This document shows positions 8,363-17,343 of a stretch of 64,000 nucleotides of DNA, in pieces. Source of the DNA: CAZOAR01 sp964577985 (lineage in GTDB: Bacteria; Gemmatimonadota; CAZMKB01; CAZNLH01). The stretch lies in the NCBI GenBank assembly GCA_964577985.1, contig CAZOAR010000007.1, positions 9,302-73,301 on the forward strand, written 5' to 3'. A program made the translations under genes and the position numbers. The notes under the pieces are model-generated. The model was not told the DNA's origin, did not search any database, and saw nothing but the letters and a program-made list of their open reading frames with translations. The first letter of the stretch is position 1; each line of letters opens with the position of its first letter.

Positions 8363-9634
8363 TCAATCAGCCTGGAAAAAACGTCTGTAGAGCAGGTCGT
8401 ATCTCATGGCCGCCAGTTTTTCGAGATCGAAGTCCCGCGAGCCAGCAATCGCGTTCGCCCTGCACGTACTGAAGAAATCCCGGTCGTCCATGAGCCGGGT
8501 CAACGCTGCGGTCATCTCCTTTACGTCGGGCTCTATGCAGATTCCCACCCGATAGTGGTCGATTATCCGCTCCATCTCCATCCCCTTGTTACCTATGACC
8601 GGCAGCCCCATCGCCATCCATTCGACGACCTTCAACGGGAAGGCGTATCGCCTGAGAAGATTGCGGGGAGATATCGCCAGCCCTATGTCACACCGGCTCA
8701 TGATATCCGGCAGCTCGCCGTATTCAACGCGGCCTAGGAACGTCACATGTTCTGTCAGGCCAAGCTCGGCGATCAGTGTCTTCAAACCTTCGATATATTC
8801 GTCTCGTCCTGTCCCCACGATCTTCAGATCCAGTTGAACACCCTCATCTATCTTTTGCTTCATCGACCCGAAGATGCATTCGAAGTCCACCCAGCTGCTC
8901 GAGAGCGTGCCAACGTACATCAGGTGACGTGGAAGAGCATTTTTCTTCACGTCCACCACTCCGAAACGGTTGAAATCGACCCCGTTCGGGACGACATGGA
9001 CCTCCCTGCCCGTCCGTTCGCGCCAGTAGTCGGCCAGCAGATGTCCGATCGTGATTATCAGATCTGCGCGGCGGGCGCACCAGGTGTCCCAGAAGATCTC
9101 CCAGCGTCGGCGAAGACTATTCCTCATGTAACCCGGGTTGAAATCGTTGTCGTCGAAAACCAGATATCTGACCTTTCCGATGCTCCGGAGGAATAGAGCC
9201 ACTACCCCCTCCCAGAAAGTCTCCACGATACAGAGCTGGAATCCCCCGCGAAGGTGTCTCAGCGACACGTAGAGAATGGTGGAGATGACGAAAAACTCGC
9301 GGATCAGTCCAAAAAGATTGAGGGCAGATTTTATTCGAGGGCGGCTGACTTCGCCTCCGCCCCCTTCTGAATATCCTGTCGTATAGTTCAGAGGCGGATT
9401 GTACTCGACAATGGTAAGGTTCCCCTCCCGGAATATCCGGGTCGGCAGGGGAAGCACGTTTCTTATCGTCGTCGCAACGCCTCCAACGGCCGGCTCCGCG
9501 CGGCACAGAAGCCATACCTCTTCTACATGCTCCCTCAGTGCCCGGATTGCATGGCCCGTCCGGTCATTGGGCCTCGCCCGGAAGTCGAGAAGCGTGATCA
9601 GCAGGAGTCGCTTTTTCGATTTCTCTCGTCGCAA
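8363..9634 (-). CDS. GT4-like glycosyltransferase
   Basis: 423 residues with a GT-B fold. The C-terminal donor domain contains VVPNGVDFNRFG, LMYVGTLSSSWVDF, a GLAISPRNLLRRYAFPLKVVEWMAMGLPVIGN segment in which the retaining-enzyme E-x7-E region is recognisable, and a C-terminal TALTRLMDDRDF helix. A hydrophobic patch near residues 110-165 may touch the membrane. The frame opens with TTG at 9634 inside the end of the upstream glycosyltransferase (overlap of 37 bases), preceded only by a weak AAGG, so the start is not certain. It probably elongates a lipid-linked or surface glycan. Confidence 0.9.
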   Translation of the reverse strand: MRREKSKKRLLLITLLDFRARPNDRTGHAIRALREHVEEVWLLCRAEPAVGGVATTIRNVLPLPTRIFREGNLTIVEYNPPLNYTTGYSEGGGGEVSRPRIKSALNLFGLIREFFVISTILYVSLRHLRGGFQLCIVETFWEGVVALFLRSIGKVRYLVFDDNDFNPGYMRNSLRRRWEIFWDTWCARRADLIITIGHLLADYWRERTGREVHVVPNGVDFNRFGVVDVKKNALPRHLMYVGTLSSSWVDFECIFGSMKQKIDEGVQLDLKIVGTGRDEYIEGLKTLIAELGLTEHVTFLGRVEYGELPDIMSRCDIGLAISPRNLLRRYAFPLKVVEWMAMGLPVIGNKGMEMERIIDHYRVGICIEPDVKEMTAALTRLMDDRDFFSTCRANAIAGSRDFDLEKLAAMRYDLLYRRFFQAD

Positions 9635-10851
9635 TCGGAAACAACCTTATTCAGATACCTCTCCATCTTACCGACGACATTCTCCCACGATGTGTGTTTC
9701 GCTATCGCCAGCCCCTTCGTGATGCGCGCGTCACTGTCATCCACTGTTGCCATCTCTTTTTCAAACGATTCAACATCACCGGCAATTCCGACGATGTTCG
9801 AGAAGAATCTCTCCACGTCCGGTATGGCACTGGAGATCACCGGTTTGCCCGCGGAAAAATACTCGAGAAGCTTCGTCGGGTAGATATGGCGTGTCAGATC
9901 GTCTATCTTGAAAGGAATCAGGCAGACATCCCATCCCCGGACATAGTCGGGGAGCTCGTCATAGCTTCTCTTCCCCAGTATGTGGACGTTCTCGAGCCGA
10001 TCCATATCCCTGTTCCTCTTGGTCACCGTACCGATCAGGACGATCGCCCACTCCGGATGCCTCGTGGCAATCCCTTCGATCAACGGCCAATCGAAGCGCT
10101 CTCCCACATCACCGAAATACCCGAGTATCCTCTCGCCCCCGATATCGGCCACATCGGCGGGTGTCTCCAGAGAGTCGTCGCACGCCCGGTTGAAATGATC
10201 GAAATCGACCCCGCACGGGATGAAGTGGATATTCCCTGCGTGTTCCTTCTTCTTCAGATAGAGGGAATATGTCCCCGTAAACACGACTCCAGCCCGCTGG
10301 AGGAGACTGATCTCGCGCTGACGCGTTCCCTTCTGCGCCGTGGGGACGGCGGCGTACTCGTCCTGCACGTCGTAGGCTACTGGAGCCCCCTTCCAGTAGC
10401 GGGTGAGCGACTCGGCGAAGGGATGAGAAAACCACAGAATTCCCGGCGTAATCCCGATCCGCCTGCTCTTGCTCAGGAGGAACGACTTCATATACAACCG
10501 GTTGATGTGTCGTACGATCGGCAGTCTGCTCTCTCCGACAAGCACGGGCAGCGAAATGGCAAAAATGTTGTCCGTCACCCAGGAACCCCGGAGGCTGAAG
10601 GGATGCCTGTCAAACTGCACCAGGAAATGAAACGGAAAGGTCGAGACGTAGAGTATCTTTCTGGTGCTGGAGAGGTGCTTCGCCACATGCTGGTTCCTCA
10701 GCCAGACCTTGTCCCACGGAAGATGCGAGATGAAGAGGATGTCGCCGCCGCCGTGATGATCTCTTTCGCTGCAGAAGCAGCCGCGCATTATGATGAAGGG
10801 AAGTCTCAGGAAAAACATGGCGATGTGGAACAGGCCGGTGAGTAGAGCCAT
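9598..10851 (-). CDS. GT4-like glycosyltransferase
   Basis: 417 residues. The N-terminal segment MALLTGLFHIAMFFLRLPF is hydrophobic and may anchor the enzyme to the inner membrane. GT-B features include HFIPCGVDFDHF, RILGYFGDVGERFDW, WAIVLIGTVTKRN and the donor-binding IYPTKLLEYFSAGKPVISS with its conserved Glu. It overlaps the next glycosyltransferase gene, so the two form one unit on the minus strand. They converge on the plus-strand GT2 pair across the transposase remnant. Acceptor and sugar are unknown. Confidence 0.92.
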   Translation of the reverse strand: MALLTGLFHIAMFFLRLPFIIMRGCFCSERDHHGGGDILFISHLPWDKVWLRNQHVAKHLSSTRKILYVSTFPFHFLVQFDRHPFSLRGSWVTDNIFAISLPVLVGESRLPIVRHINRLYMKSFLLSKSRRIGITPGILWFSHPFAESLTRYWKGAPVAYDVQDEYAAVPTAQKGTRQREISLLQRAGVVFTGTYSLYLKKKEHAGNIHFIPCGVDFDHFNRACDDSLETPADVADIGGERILGYFGDVGERFDWPLIEGIATRHPEWAIVLIGTVTKRNRDMDRLENVHILGKRSYDELPDYVRGWDVCLIPFKIDDLTRHIYPTKLLEYFSAGKPVISSAIPDVERFFSNIVGIAGDVESFEKEMATVDDSDARITKGLAIAKHTSWENVVGKMERYLNKVVSDCDERNRKSDSC

Positions 10852-11167
10852 TTATTACGTACTCTCTCTCTGCGATGTCGATACCGTGTCGGAATAACCC
10901 GTCCGATGAGACGCCGAACGCGACCCCATTGTGGGCTGGACGAAACTATAGCACCGAAGGGAGGTTCATGTCAAGAAAGCGGAGACGCTCGCCGGTCTGT
11001 CCCCACCCGCCAATGCAACCGGAAGGATCAAGGCGTGGGATATTGCAGGATGAAGGTTAGGGAGAGGAATCTGTAGCACCTCCGCCTTATTCAAGGCGTA
11101 TTCATTGGGAGTAACGGGAATTGCCGCCACGCCTGCGTGGGAGTCTTCCGAAATACAACGTGCCGGA
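10852..11167. other. intergenic region, no confident gene
   Basis: Between two minus-strand genes. A 30-codon plus-strand frame (10968-11060, MSRKRRRSPVCPHPP start) has a GGGAGG ribosome-like site but no recognised relative and is not called. A small hairpin CGCCTT-ATTC-AAGGCG at 11084-11099 lacks a T-run, so I do not call it a terminator. Confidence 0.4.
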
Positions 11168-13996
11168 TCATCGATTTCCTGATTCCTTCCACTCCGGCAA
11201 CTCGAAATAGAAGGTAGTACCAATATTCATTTCCGTTTCGAACCCGATACTTCCGCCGTGCCTCTCCACGATCGATTTCGCGATATTCAGGCCGAGGCCG
11301 GTCCCTCCCTTTTCTCTCCTGACCGAGGAATCCGCCTGCGTGAATTTCTGAAAGATTCGATCCCTGAAATCCTCGGAGATGCCCGGGCCGTGATCCCTGA
11401 CCGCAACGCGAACGTGCTCATCGGATCTGATGACCGAGATCTCCACGGACGCGTCTGGAGGAGAATACTTGGCGGCGTTGGAAAGAAGATTCGTCATGAC
11501 CTGCATCAGGCGGCCCCCGTCTCCATGGACCTGGACCTCCGGCATCTGATCGTCGAGTACAAACTCAACATCAAACTGCTCTGCAAACGTTCGGTTATCC
11601 TCTATCGATTGCTTGACCAGCGGTTTCAGCGCAAGTGGCTCAAAATGAAAGTCCATTCTGCCCGACTCGATCTTCTGAACATCGAGCAGGTCGTCAATGA
11701 GCCGAACGAGCCTGGCGCTGTTCCGGTTGGCTATCTCGACAAGTTCTCCGAACTGGCTCTTGAAATCGCCCGACATCTCTCGCACCAGGAGACCTATCGC
11801 CGCATGAATCGATGTCAGCGGCGTCCTCAATTCGTGGCTGACCGTCGAGACAAATTCATCCTTCATCTGCTCGAGCCTTCTTTTCTGGCTGATGTCCCGA
11901 ACGACGCCGTTAACGCGGTACACCTCACCGTCTTCCGTGAACTCTATATCCTTTCTGTCACTCACCCAGATTACCCGGCCATCGCTCCTTACAACACGAT
12001 ACTCCGTAGTGACGAGGGCCGCCCCCTCTCCGAGCCTGATATGTTCATCCACCTTCGCATTCACACCGGCGATATCGTCCGGGTGGATGATCCGTCGGGC
12101 AAATCCGGACGGGTCCGCCTCTATCTCTTCGATGGAATATCCGGTCTGCTGCGCGAACGACGGTGAGATAAAATCGTAGCGGTTCAACGACGGATCGTAA
12201 CGGTAGATGACATCTGTCACCGATGAGACGAATCGACGGAGGCATTCCTCGCTCTCCCGCAGTTTCTCCTCCATCTCCCTGCGCGCGGTTATGTCTCGAG
12301 CGAGCGCCACATAACGTGCGTCAGGGGACTCTCGATCTCCCTTCGCCGCTATCGACAACTCAAACCACTTTACGCCTCCGGGCAAATCCATCGAGTAGCA
12401 TGCCCCGGAGTGGCTGCCGGTCTCGACGGCCTCGCGCAGAGCGTCCATGATAATTCGCGCGGGCTCAGGAGGAAGGATTTCCTCAACCGTCCTGCCGATG
12501 AACATGTCCGGCTGGACATACAAGCTCTCGGGGCTCGAAGCACTATAACCGTAAAACCTGCCCTCAGCATCGATTTCGAACATGAGATCCGGCAATGCTT
12601 TCAGCGTTGCCTCGTTCATCTGGTGAGCCTCTCGCAGCTGCCTCTCGCTATCCCTCCGCTCGGTAACATCATGAACCGTTCCCACCATCCGCAAAGGCTC
12701 TCCATCCGGGCCGAAGGTCACCTCCGCGCGTTCACGGACGATTCTCACACTGCCGCCAGGCTGGACGATACGATGATCGATGTCATAAGGCTGTCCGCTG
12801 TACTGCGCTTCATCTATCTTCGTGCTGACGTAAGCCCTGTCGTCGGGATGTACACAGTTGAGAAACGCCTCGTGCGTGGCGCCGAATTCGCCGACGGTTA
12901 ACCCGAAAATTCGATATATCTCGTCCGACCAGATCAGCCTGTTCTCCGCAATATCCCAGTCCCAGTTTCCCATGTGGCCAATGCGCTGCGCCGCGGCCAG
13001 GCTCTCCCTGCTTCGGCGAAGCGCTCTCTCCGTTTCCTTTCGCCCGGTGATGTCGTGCAGAAATACCAGAATCGCCTGCCCTTCCCCACATGACGTGGCG
13101 GTCGCCGCCACCTCCACGTCGATGACCTCACCATCGAGCCTGATGATCTTCTCTTCGATCAGTTCCACACTGTCACTCTCTCCGGAGAGGAGCTTCCGCA
13201 TGCGCTCCAGGACAATATCGCGTATCTCCAGGGGAGAAAACTCGATGACATCCCTCCCGACGAGTTCGTCAGGGTTCTCCGCGCCGACCAGCCTGGCCGC
13301 CGCATTGTTCGCGTATCTGATCTTCCCTTCGCTGTGAACTACGATAGCGTACGGCGCCTGTTCCACCGCGTTGTGGTAACGCCGCTCGCTCGTGCGGAGC
13401 GCATCCTCCATCCGCTTTCGGTCGGTGTTTTCCACCACCTCCCATCGCCCGTTCTGCCGCGTCAGGACATAAGGATGGCGGTTCACCACATCGATCATCT
13501 CCGGCATATCGAGTTTGTCGGATGCGTAGGAACATATGCCGATCAAGCGCAGTTCGTCGATTGCCATGTTTACTTCCGTTTCATACCGAAGGAGTTCTTC
13601 CCACTGCACACCTTCGGCGCCGCATATATTCCCCGCCGCGCGGAGTCCGGCGAATCCCGCATCGCGCACATGTTTCATCTTGTCGTCCCAACGCCGCAGC
13701 ACCCTCTGCGGGTCGAGTACTCCTGAAGAGAGATACCACTCCTTGTAATCGATAATCCCGAGCTGCTTTCGCTCGAAGTATTCGTCAAGGCTCCCGACTT
13801 CCGCCTCCAGACTCGTCCGGGCCGATTCCACATCGATCGGCGTCGATGTTATCCAGAGGCAGGCCTCGTTGTTCTCCAGACCGACCTTGAAATAAGGGAC
13901 CAGGACGTCCAGAAGGTCCTCTCTCGTCTTGTAGAATTGGCAGATATGCGTGCCCCACGGCACTTCATCGAGGAAATCGAGTCCGAGCTTTCTCAT
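11168..13996 (-). CDS. MEDS/multi-PAS sensor histidine kinase
   Basis: 942 residues without obvious transmembrane segments, so probably a cytoplasmic sensor. The first ~190 residues (WGTHICQFYKTREDLLDVL, GLENNEACLWITS) match the MEDS/DcmR sensory domain. About four PAS/PAC modules follow (roughly 205-320, 330-445, 455-565 and 575-700). Next come a HisKA domain with the phosphoacceptor His in FVSTVSHELRTPLTS and a HATPase domain with N-box LLSNAAKYS, DHGPGIS and GGTGLGLNIAKSIVE. All key kinase residues are present. No response regulator lies beside it, so it is an orphan kinase here. The signal is unknown; MEDS and PAS domains often sense small molecules or redox state. Confidence 0.95.
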   Translation of the reverse strand: MRKLGLDFLDEVPWGTHICQFYKTREDLLDVLVPYFKVGLENNEACLWITSTPIDVESARTSLEAEVGSLDEYFERKQLGIIDYKEWYLSSGVLDPQRVLRRWDDKMKHVRDAGFAGLRAAGNICGAEGVQWEELLRYETEVNMAIDELRLIGICSYASDKLDMPEMIDVVNRHPYVLTRQNGRWEVVENTDRKRMEDALRTSERRYHNAVEQAPYAIVVHSEGKIRYANNAAARLVGAENPDELVGRDVIEFSPLEIRDIVLERMRKLLSGESDSVELIEEKIIRLDGEVIDVEVAATATSCGEGQAILVFLHDITGRKETERALRRSRESLAAAQRIGHMGNWDWDIAENRLIWSDEIYRIFGLTVGEFGATHEAFLNCVHPDDRAYVSTKIDEAQYSGQPYDIDHRIVQPGGSVRIVRERAEVTFGPDGEPLRMVGTVHDVTERRDSERQLREAHQMNEATLKALPDLMFEIDAEGRFYGYSASSPESLYVQPDMFIGRTVEEILPPEPARIIMDALREAVETGSHSGACYSMDLPGGVKWFELSIAAKGDRESPDARYVALARDITARREMEEKLRESEECLRRFVSSVTDVIYRYDPSLNRYDFISPSFAQQTGYSIEEIEADPSGFARRIIHPDDIAGVNAKVDEHIRLGEGAALVTTEYRVVRSDGRVIWVSDRKDIEFTEDGEVYRVNGVVRDISQKRRLEQMKDEFVSTVSHELRTPLTSIHAAIGLLVREMSGDFKSQFGELVEIANRNSARLVRLIDDLLDVQKIESGRMDFHFEPLALKPLVKQSIEDNRTFAEQFDVEFVLDDQMPEVQVHGDGGRLMQVMTNLLSNAAKYSPPDASVEISVIRSDEHVRVAVRDHGPGISEDFRDRIFQKFTQADSSVRREKGGTGLGLNIAKSIVERHGGSIGFETEMNIGTTFYFELPEWKESGNR

Positions 13997-14021
13997 GGTT
14001 CCCGGGTCCTGTCAGTGTTGG

Positions 14022-14051
14022 TTGCGAATCGCTGATTGCGCCGAATATGAT
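14022..14051 (+). promoter_or_regulatory. possible promoter upstream of the ATP synthase operon
   Basis: TTGCGA (14022-14027), an 18-base spacer and TATGAT (14046-14051, five of six consensus bases). A second candidate lies closer to the operon: TTGATT (14371-14376), 17 bases, TATCTT (14394-14399). Either could serve the atp genes; the sequence alone does not decide. Confidence 0.35.
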
Positions 14052-14197
14052 GAATTACTCATACAGCCATCCTCTACAATGTCTGGCTGCAAACATCATG
14101 CTTTCTACACCTGAAGTCGGTTTTATATCAACAGATACGGCTTCCTCCGGGGAAGAAACCGCTGATGAGCGATCCAGCGGACGATCGGAGGTGATTC

Positions 14198-14374
14198 ATG
14201 AAAAGATCCTGCTTTCTGGTATCAACCAGAGTAAATATAACCGCCCCTTTTTCCTATCGCAAGAATAATATCCGTGTTGTATGGACGCGCCGAGTCCCGA
14301 CGAACGTCACGGGGAGAATCTTCCCCGGATACCCCGTTACATGCCTTACTGCCCTGAACCCTCTTTTACCTTGA
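14198..14374 (+). CDS. possible small protein (58 residues) upstream of the atp genes
   Basis: An ATG at 14198 has an excellent ribosome site (CGGAGGTGATTC) and opens a 58-codon frame beginning MKRSCFLVSTRVNITAP. I recognise no family, transmembrane helix or domain. The region is otherwise non-coding. It may be a short leader gene or chance; the strong ribosome site is the only positive evidence. Confidence 0.25.
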   Translation: MKRSCFLVSTRVNITAPFSYRKNNIRVVWTRRVPTNVTGRIFPGYPVTCLTALNPLLP

Positions 14375-14664
14375 TTTTTTCGTTACGGTTTATTATCTTG
14401 ATTGTCTTTGTTAGCTTGCTCCTGCACCCGCGCGGGGAGGGCGAGACGATAAAGATAGACGCGAGAGCCTTCGGGAAGTTCGCGGGGCTCGGGATACAGC
14501 TCGGGGTCACAATAGTGGCCTTCTGTTTCCTGGGTTACTATCTCGACGGCCGTCTTGGAACGCTCCCGCTGCTGACCATTCTCGGAACTTTTATCGGAGC
14601 GGCGGCGGCATTCTACAGTATTTACATGCAGGTGTTTCCTGGAGACGACACCAAGGAGGAGTGA
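14281..14664 (+). CDS. AtpZ/AtpI-family protein, first gene of the ATP synthase operon
   Basis: The C-terminal 70 residues carry the family signature: FGKFAGLGIQLGVTIVAF, then GYYLDGRLGTLPLLT and a second membrane helix GTFIGAAAAFYSIYM. These two helices are typical of AtpZ/ATPase_gene1 proteins, which help assemble the c-ring or import Mg or Ca at the head of atp operons. The frame is open back to an ATG at 14281, but that start has no ribosome site and adds an uncharacteristic leader. A well-placed GGGGAGG (14434-14440) sits 8 bases before an in-frame ATA at 14449, which would give a normal-length 71-residue protein. The start is therefore uncertain. Confidence 0.8.
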   Translation: MDAPSPDERHGENLPRIPRYMPYCPEPSFTLIFSLRFIILIVFVSLLLHPRGEGETIKIDARAFGKFAGLGIQLGVTIVAFCFLGYYLDGRLGTLPLLTILGTFIGAAAAFYSIYMQVFPGDDTKEE

Positions 14665-14671
14665 TCGCCTT

Positions 14672-15055
14672 TTGAGTAACCTGTTCGGGAGATACCTGGT
14701 GAGGGCCGTTCCATTGACGATTGGTATCGTGGCCCTTGCCGCATGGCCAGCGGAAAAGTGGCTGGGAGACAGGGTACTCTGGAGCCTCATCACGGGGGCG
14801 GTGGCAAGCGCAGTGGTCGTGTCGGTAACGTTCGCCGCACTCGCGTGGTCGTTCGAGAAGCCGAACCGGACATTCATGACGGCGTACGTGGCAGGGTTTC
14901 TGGGAAGGATGGCCGCCCTGGGCGGGTCGATCCTGATTTTCAACATGGTCGACAGCCTCGACGTGGTATCGGGAGCCATAGCGATGCTTTTTGTATACCT
15001 CGTCCTGACGGCTCTGGAGATAAGACAGATCCACAGGTTCAGATCGATTTTTTAG
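14672..15055 (+). CDS. AtpI-like membrane protein (ATP synthase subunit I type)
   Basis: 127 residues starting with TTG at 14672 behind AAGGAGGAG. Four hydrophobic helices (about 10-28, 33-58, 68-92 and 93-115) and a short basic tail ending IHRFRSIF. Position between the AtpZ-like gene and atpB, size and topology match the subunit I slot of F-type ATP synthase operons. The sequence itself is poorly conserved, so the assignment leans on context. It probably helps c-ring assembly. Confidence 0.75.
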   Translation: MSNLFGRYLVRAVPLTIGIVALAAWPAEKWLGDRVLWSLITGAVASAVVVSVTFAALAWSFEKPNRTFMTAYVAGFLGRMAALGGSILIFNMVDSLDVVSGAIAMLFVYLVLTALEIRQIHRFRSIF

Positions 15056-15072
15056 GCTCGCGGGAGAGTTAA

Positions 15073-15924
15073 GTGACAGGACAGGAAGGATTGGAAGCAG
15101 CGACTCAAGCAGAGAAGGGCGCCGGAGAGATAGTCGGCGAGGCCCTTCATCATATACAGGATTCGCACTACCTCGATTTTTTCGGTCATCACGTCAACCT
15201 TCCCCATCTCTCTCTCATGGGACTCGACATATCGATCACAAAGAACGTCGTTATGATGTGGGTCGCCGCCGTGATCCTTCTCTTCATCTTTACTCTCTTC
15301 GCCAGAAAGAGAAGCATAAAGCCGAGGGGGACATTCCTTAACTTTTTCGAAGCGTTCGTCTTCTTTGTCCGCGATGACATGGTCTATAAGATTATGGGCG
15401 AGGAACAGGGAAGAAAATGGCTCCCCTTCTTCCTGACCCAGTTCTTTTTCATCCTCGTCTGCAACCTTCTTGGACTCGTCCCGTTCGGGGCAACCGCGAC
15501 CGGCAACCTTGCCGTCACGGGCTCCCTCGCAATAATTACACTCGTTATGATCCAGGCGGGCGGGATGGTAGAGCAGGGCTTTTTTACCTATTTGAAAAAC
15601 ATCGTGCCACCGGGCATTCCTCTCTGGCTCTATCCGATAATGGTTCCGGTGGAGATCCTGTCACAGTTTACCAAACCTTTCGCCCTGACGATTCGACTAT
15701 TCGCGAACATGACGGCTGGACATGTCGTGATGCTTTGTCTCATCAGCCTGATCTTTATATTCAAGGGCTACGGTACAGGGGTGGCTGTCGCAGTCTCAGG
15801 TCCCGTTCTGTTCTTCGTGCTTTTTATCCAGGTACTCGAGATTCTGGTGGCGCTTATCCAGGCCTTTATATTCACGTTTTTGTCGATCCTTTTTATCGGT
15901 TCGGCCCTCCGTCCCGAGCATTGA
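15073..15924 (+). CDS. atpB: ATP synthase F0 subunit a
   Basis: 283 residues with a GTG start behind GGGAGAG. Forms the stator half-channels that pass ions to the c-ring. Helices of the subunit a fold are visible. The essential Arg lies in FALTIRLFANMTAGHV, and the C-terminal helix carries VALIQAFIFTFLS. The N-terminal 45 residues before FGHHVNLPHLSLMG are an extended hydrophilic arm like that of Bacteroidetes-type enzymes. Follows the AtpI-like gene by 17 bases in one operon. Confidence 0.97.
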   Translation: MTGQEGLEAATQAEKGAGEIVGEALHHIQDSHYLDFFGHHVNLPHLSLMGLDISITKNVVMMWVAAVILLFIFTLFARKRSIKPRGTFLNFFEAFVFFVRDDMVYKIMGEEQGRKWLPFFLTQFFFILVCNLLGLVPFGATATGNLAVTGSLAIITLVMIQAGGMVEQGFFTYLKNIVPPGIPLWLYPIMVPVEILSQFTKPFALTIRLFANMTAGHVVMLCLISLIFIFKGYGTGVAVAVSGPVLFFVLFIQVLEILVALIQAFIFTFLSILFIGSALRPEH

Positions 15925-15986
15925 AGAGGGACAGTGGAGGTGCCCTGACACACCCAACAACCTCTTATTGTTAAGGAGGATGCAAG

Positions 15987-16205
15987 ATGGAACTCACTTT
16001 TTTTGGCGCTGCCATGGGAGCCGCAATCGCAGTTTTCGGAGCCGGCTACGGTATCAGCGGGCTTGCCAGTAGCGCTCTCGAAGGAATCTCCCGGCAGCCG
16101 GAAGCATCCGGCGACCTGAGAGCGACCATGATCATCGCCGCGGCCTTAATCGAGGGAATTGCGCTCTTTGCACTGGTCATCTGTCTTCTCATCGGCCTGC
16201 GCTGA
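15987..16205 (+). CDS. atpE: ATP synthase F0 subunit c
   Basis: 72-residue hairpin of two membrane helices joined by the polar loop GISRQPEASGDLR, which contacts gamma and epsilon. The ion-binding carboxylate is E56 in AAALIEGIALFAL. The residue after it is Gly rather than the Ser/Thr usual in sodium-binding rings, and no Gln partner is evident in helix 1, so proton coupling is the likelier reading (inference). GGAGG ribosome site upstream. Confidence 0.97.
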   Translation: MELTFFGAAMGAAIAVFGAGYGISGLASSALEGISRQPEASGDLRATMIIAAALIEGIALFALVICLLIGLR

Positions 16206-16264
16206 TCGGAGGATTATTCAGGGCACGGGATGTCACCCGTGCCGACAGTTTTTCGGAGGGATAA

Positions 16265-16771
16265 ATGTCCCAGGAGCTTAACATCCTTGAAATAAATCCC
16301 GGTCTGATGTTCTGGACGATTGTGACGTTTGTCATTCTCTTCCTGGCATTGAAGAAACTGGCGTGGAGGCCTATCCTCGGCGCACTGGAGAATCGGGAGA
16401 AGACAATCAGGGATTCACTTGAGGAAGCGGCGACAAACAGGGAAGAGGCTCAGAGGCTCTTGACGGAACACGGCAGGAAGCTCGAAGAGATCGGATCCGA
16501 GGCCCAGAAACTCCTCGAAGAGGGAAGAAACCTGGGTGAGAAGATGAAGAAGGAGATCCTGGCCAAGGCGCGGGAAGAGGCTGAGGAGGTGCTCAACAGG
16601 GGGAAACACGAGATCAGTCTCGAGAAAGACAGAGCCGTAGAAGAGATCCGCAGGAACGCCGTTGACCTCTCTATAGCCGCCGCCTCGAAACTCGTAAGGA
16701 AGAACCTGGACGAGGAAGATCACAAGAGAATAGTCCTCGAAGCCATCAACGACCTTGAAGAGATGAAATGA
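16265..16771 (+). CDS. atpF: ATP synthase F0 subunit b
   Basis: 168 residues: one N-terminal membrane helix (GLMFWTIVTFVILFLALKK), then a long charged, right-handed coiled-coil stalk rich in E, K and R. This is the peripheral stalk that links F0 to delta. GGAGGG lies 5 bases before the ATG. The stop overlaps the atpH start (ATGA). Only one b-type gene is present, so a b2 homodimer is expected. Confidence 0.96.
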   Translation: MSQELNILEINPGLMFWTIVTFVILFLALKKLAWRPILGALENREKTIRDSLEEAATNREEAQRLLTEHGRKLEEIGSEAQKLLEEGRNLGEKMKKEILAKAREEAEEVLNRGKHEISLEKDRAVEEIRRNAVDLSIAAASKLVRKNLDEEDHKRIVLEAINDLEEMK

Positions 16772-17343
16772 TCGAGAGAACGGTGGTCAGGATATACGCT
16801 GAGGCGCTCTTTCAGATCGCCGACGAGAAGAAACGGGTAGAAGAGACCTGCGAGGAGCTCCGGGAACTCGAGAGCCTCTTCAATGGTTCGAAGGAGCTTT
16901 CCGCGTTCCTGATATCACCGCAGGTGGATCGGCGGGAGAAGAAACGCGTCGTGCAGAAGACACTCGGCCAGGCCTTCTCCCCTCAGATAATCCACTTCCT
17001 CCTGACGCTGATCGACAAGAACAGGGAGCCGCTGATCCCGTACATGGCAGACGAGTTCAAGGATATCCTCGACAGGATCCACAACAGGATCGATGTCGAA
17101 ATCACCAGCGCCGTACCACTTCAGGAAGACGCCATCCGGAAGGTGAAGGAGACCCTCTCAAGATCTCTCGAGAAGGAGATAATCGTCCACACGAAGACGG
17201 ACCCTGACATTATAGGGGGCATTGTCGTCAGGGTGGAGGACAGGGTACTGGATGGAAGTATTCTCGGACAGCTCGAGAGGCTCAGGATGCGGATGCTTGG
17301 AAAGGACAGAAGGAGAGTTACTGTAAATGAAGATTCGGCCTGA
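16768..17343 (+). CDS. atpH: ATP synthase F1 subunit delta
   Basis: 191 residues. Family features are the N-terminal six-helix bundle (RIYAEALFQIADE), FLISPQVDRREKK and the C-terminal VRVEDRVLDGSILGQLERLR strand-helix element. It caps the F1 hexamer and holds subunit b. It overlaps atpF by 4 bases and atpA by 17 bases, so translation is coupled along this part of the operon. Confidence 0.96.
   Translation: MIERTVVRIYAEALFQIADEKKRVEETCEELRELESLFNGSKELSAFLISPQVDRREKKRVVQKTLGQAFSPQIIHFLLTLIDKNREPLIPYMADEFKDILDRIHNRIDVEITSAVPLQEDAIRKVKETLSRSLEKEIIVHTKTDPDIIGGIVVRVEDRVLDGSILGQLERLRMRMLGKDRRRVTVNEDSA

Noticed and set aside
11084..11099. hairpin downstream of the MEDS-PAS kinase
   Set aside because: A six-bp stem without a T-run is too weak for a terminator call.
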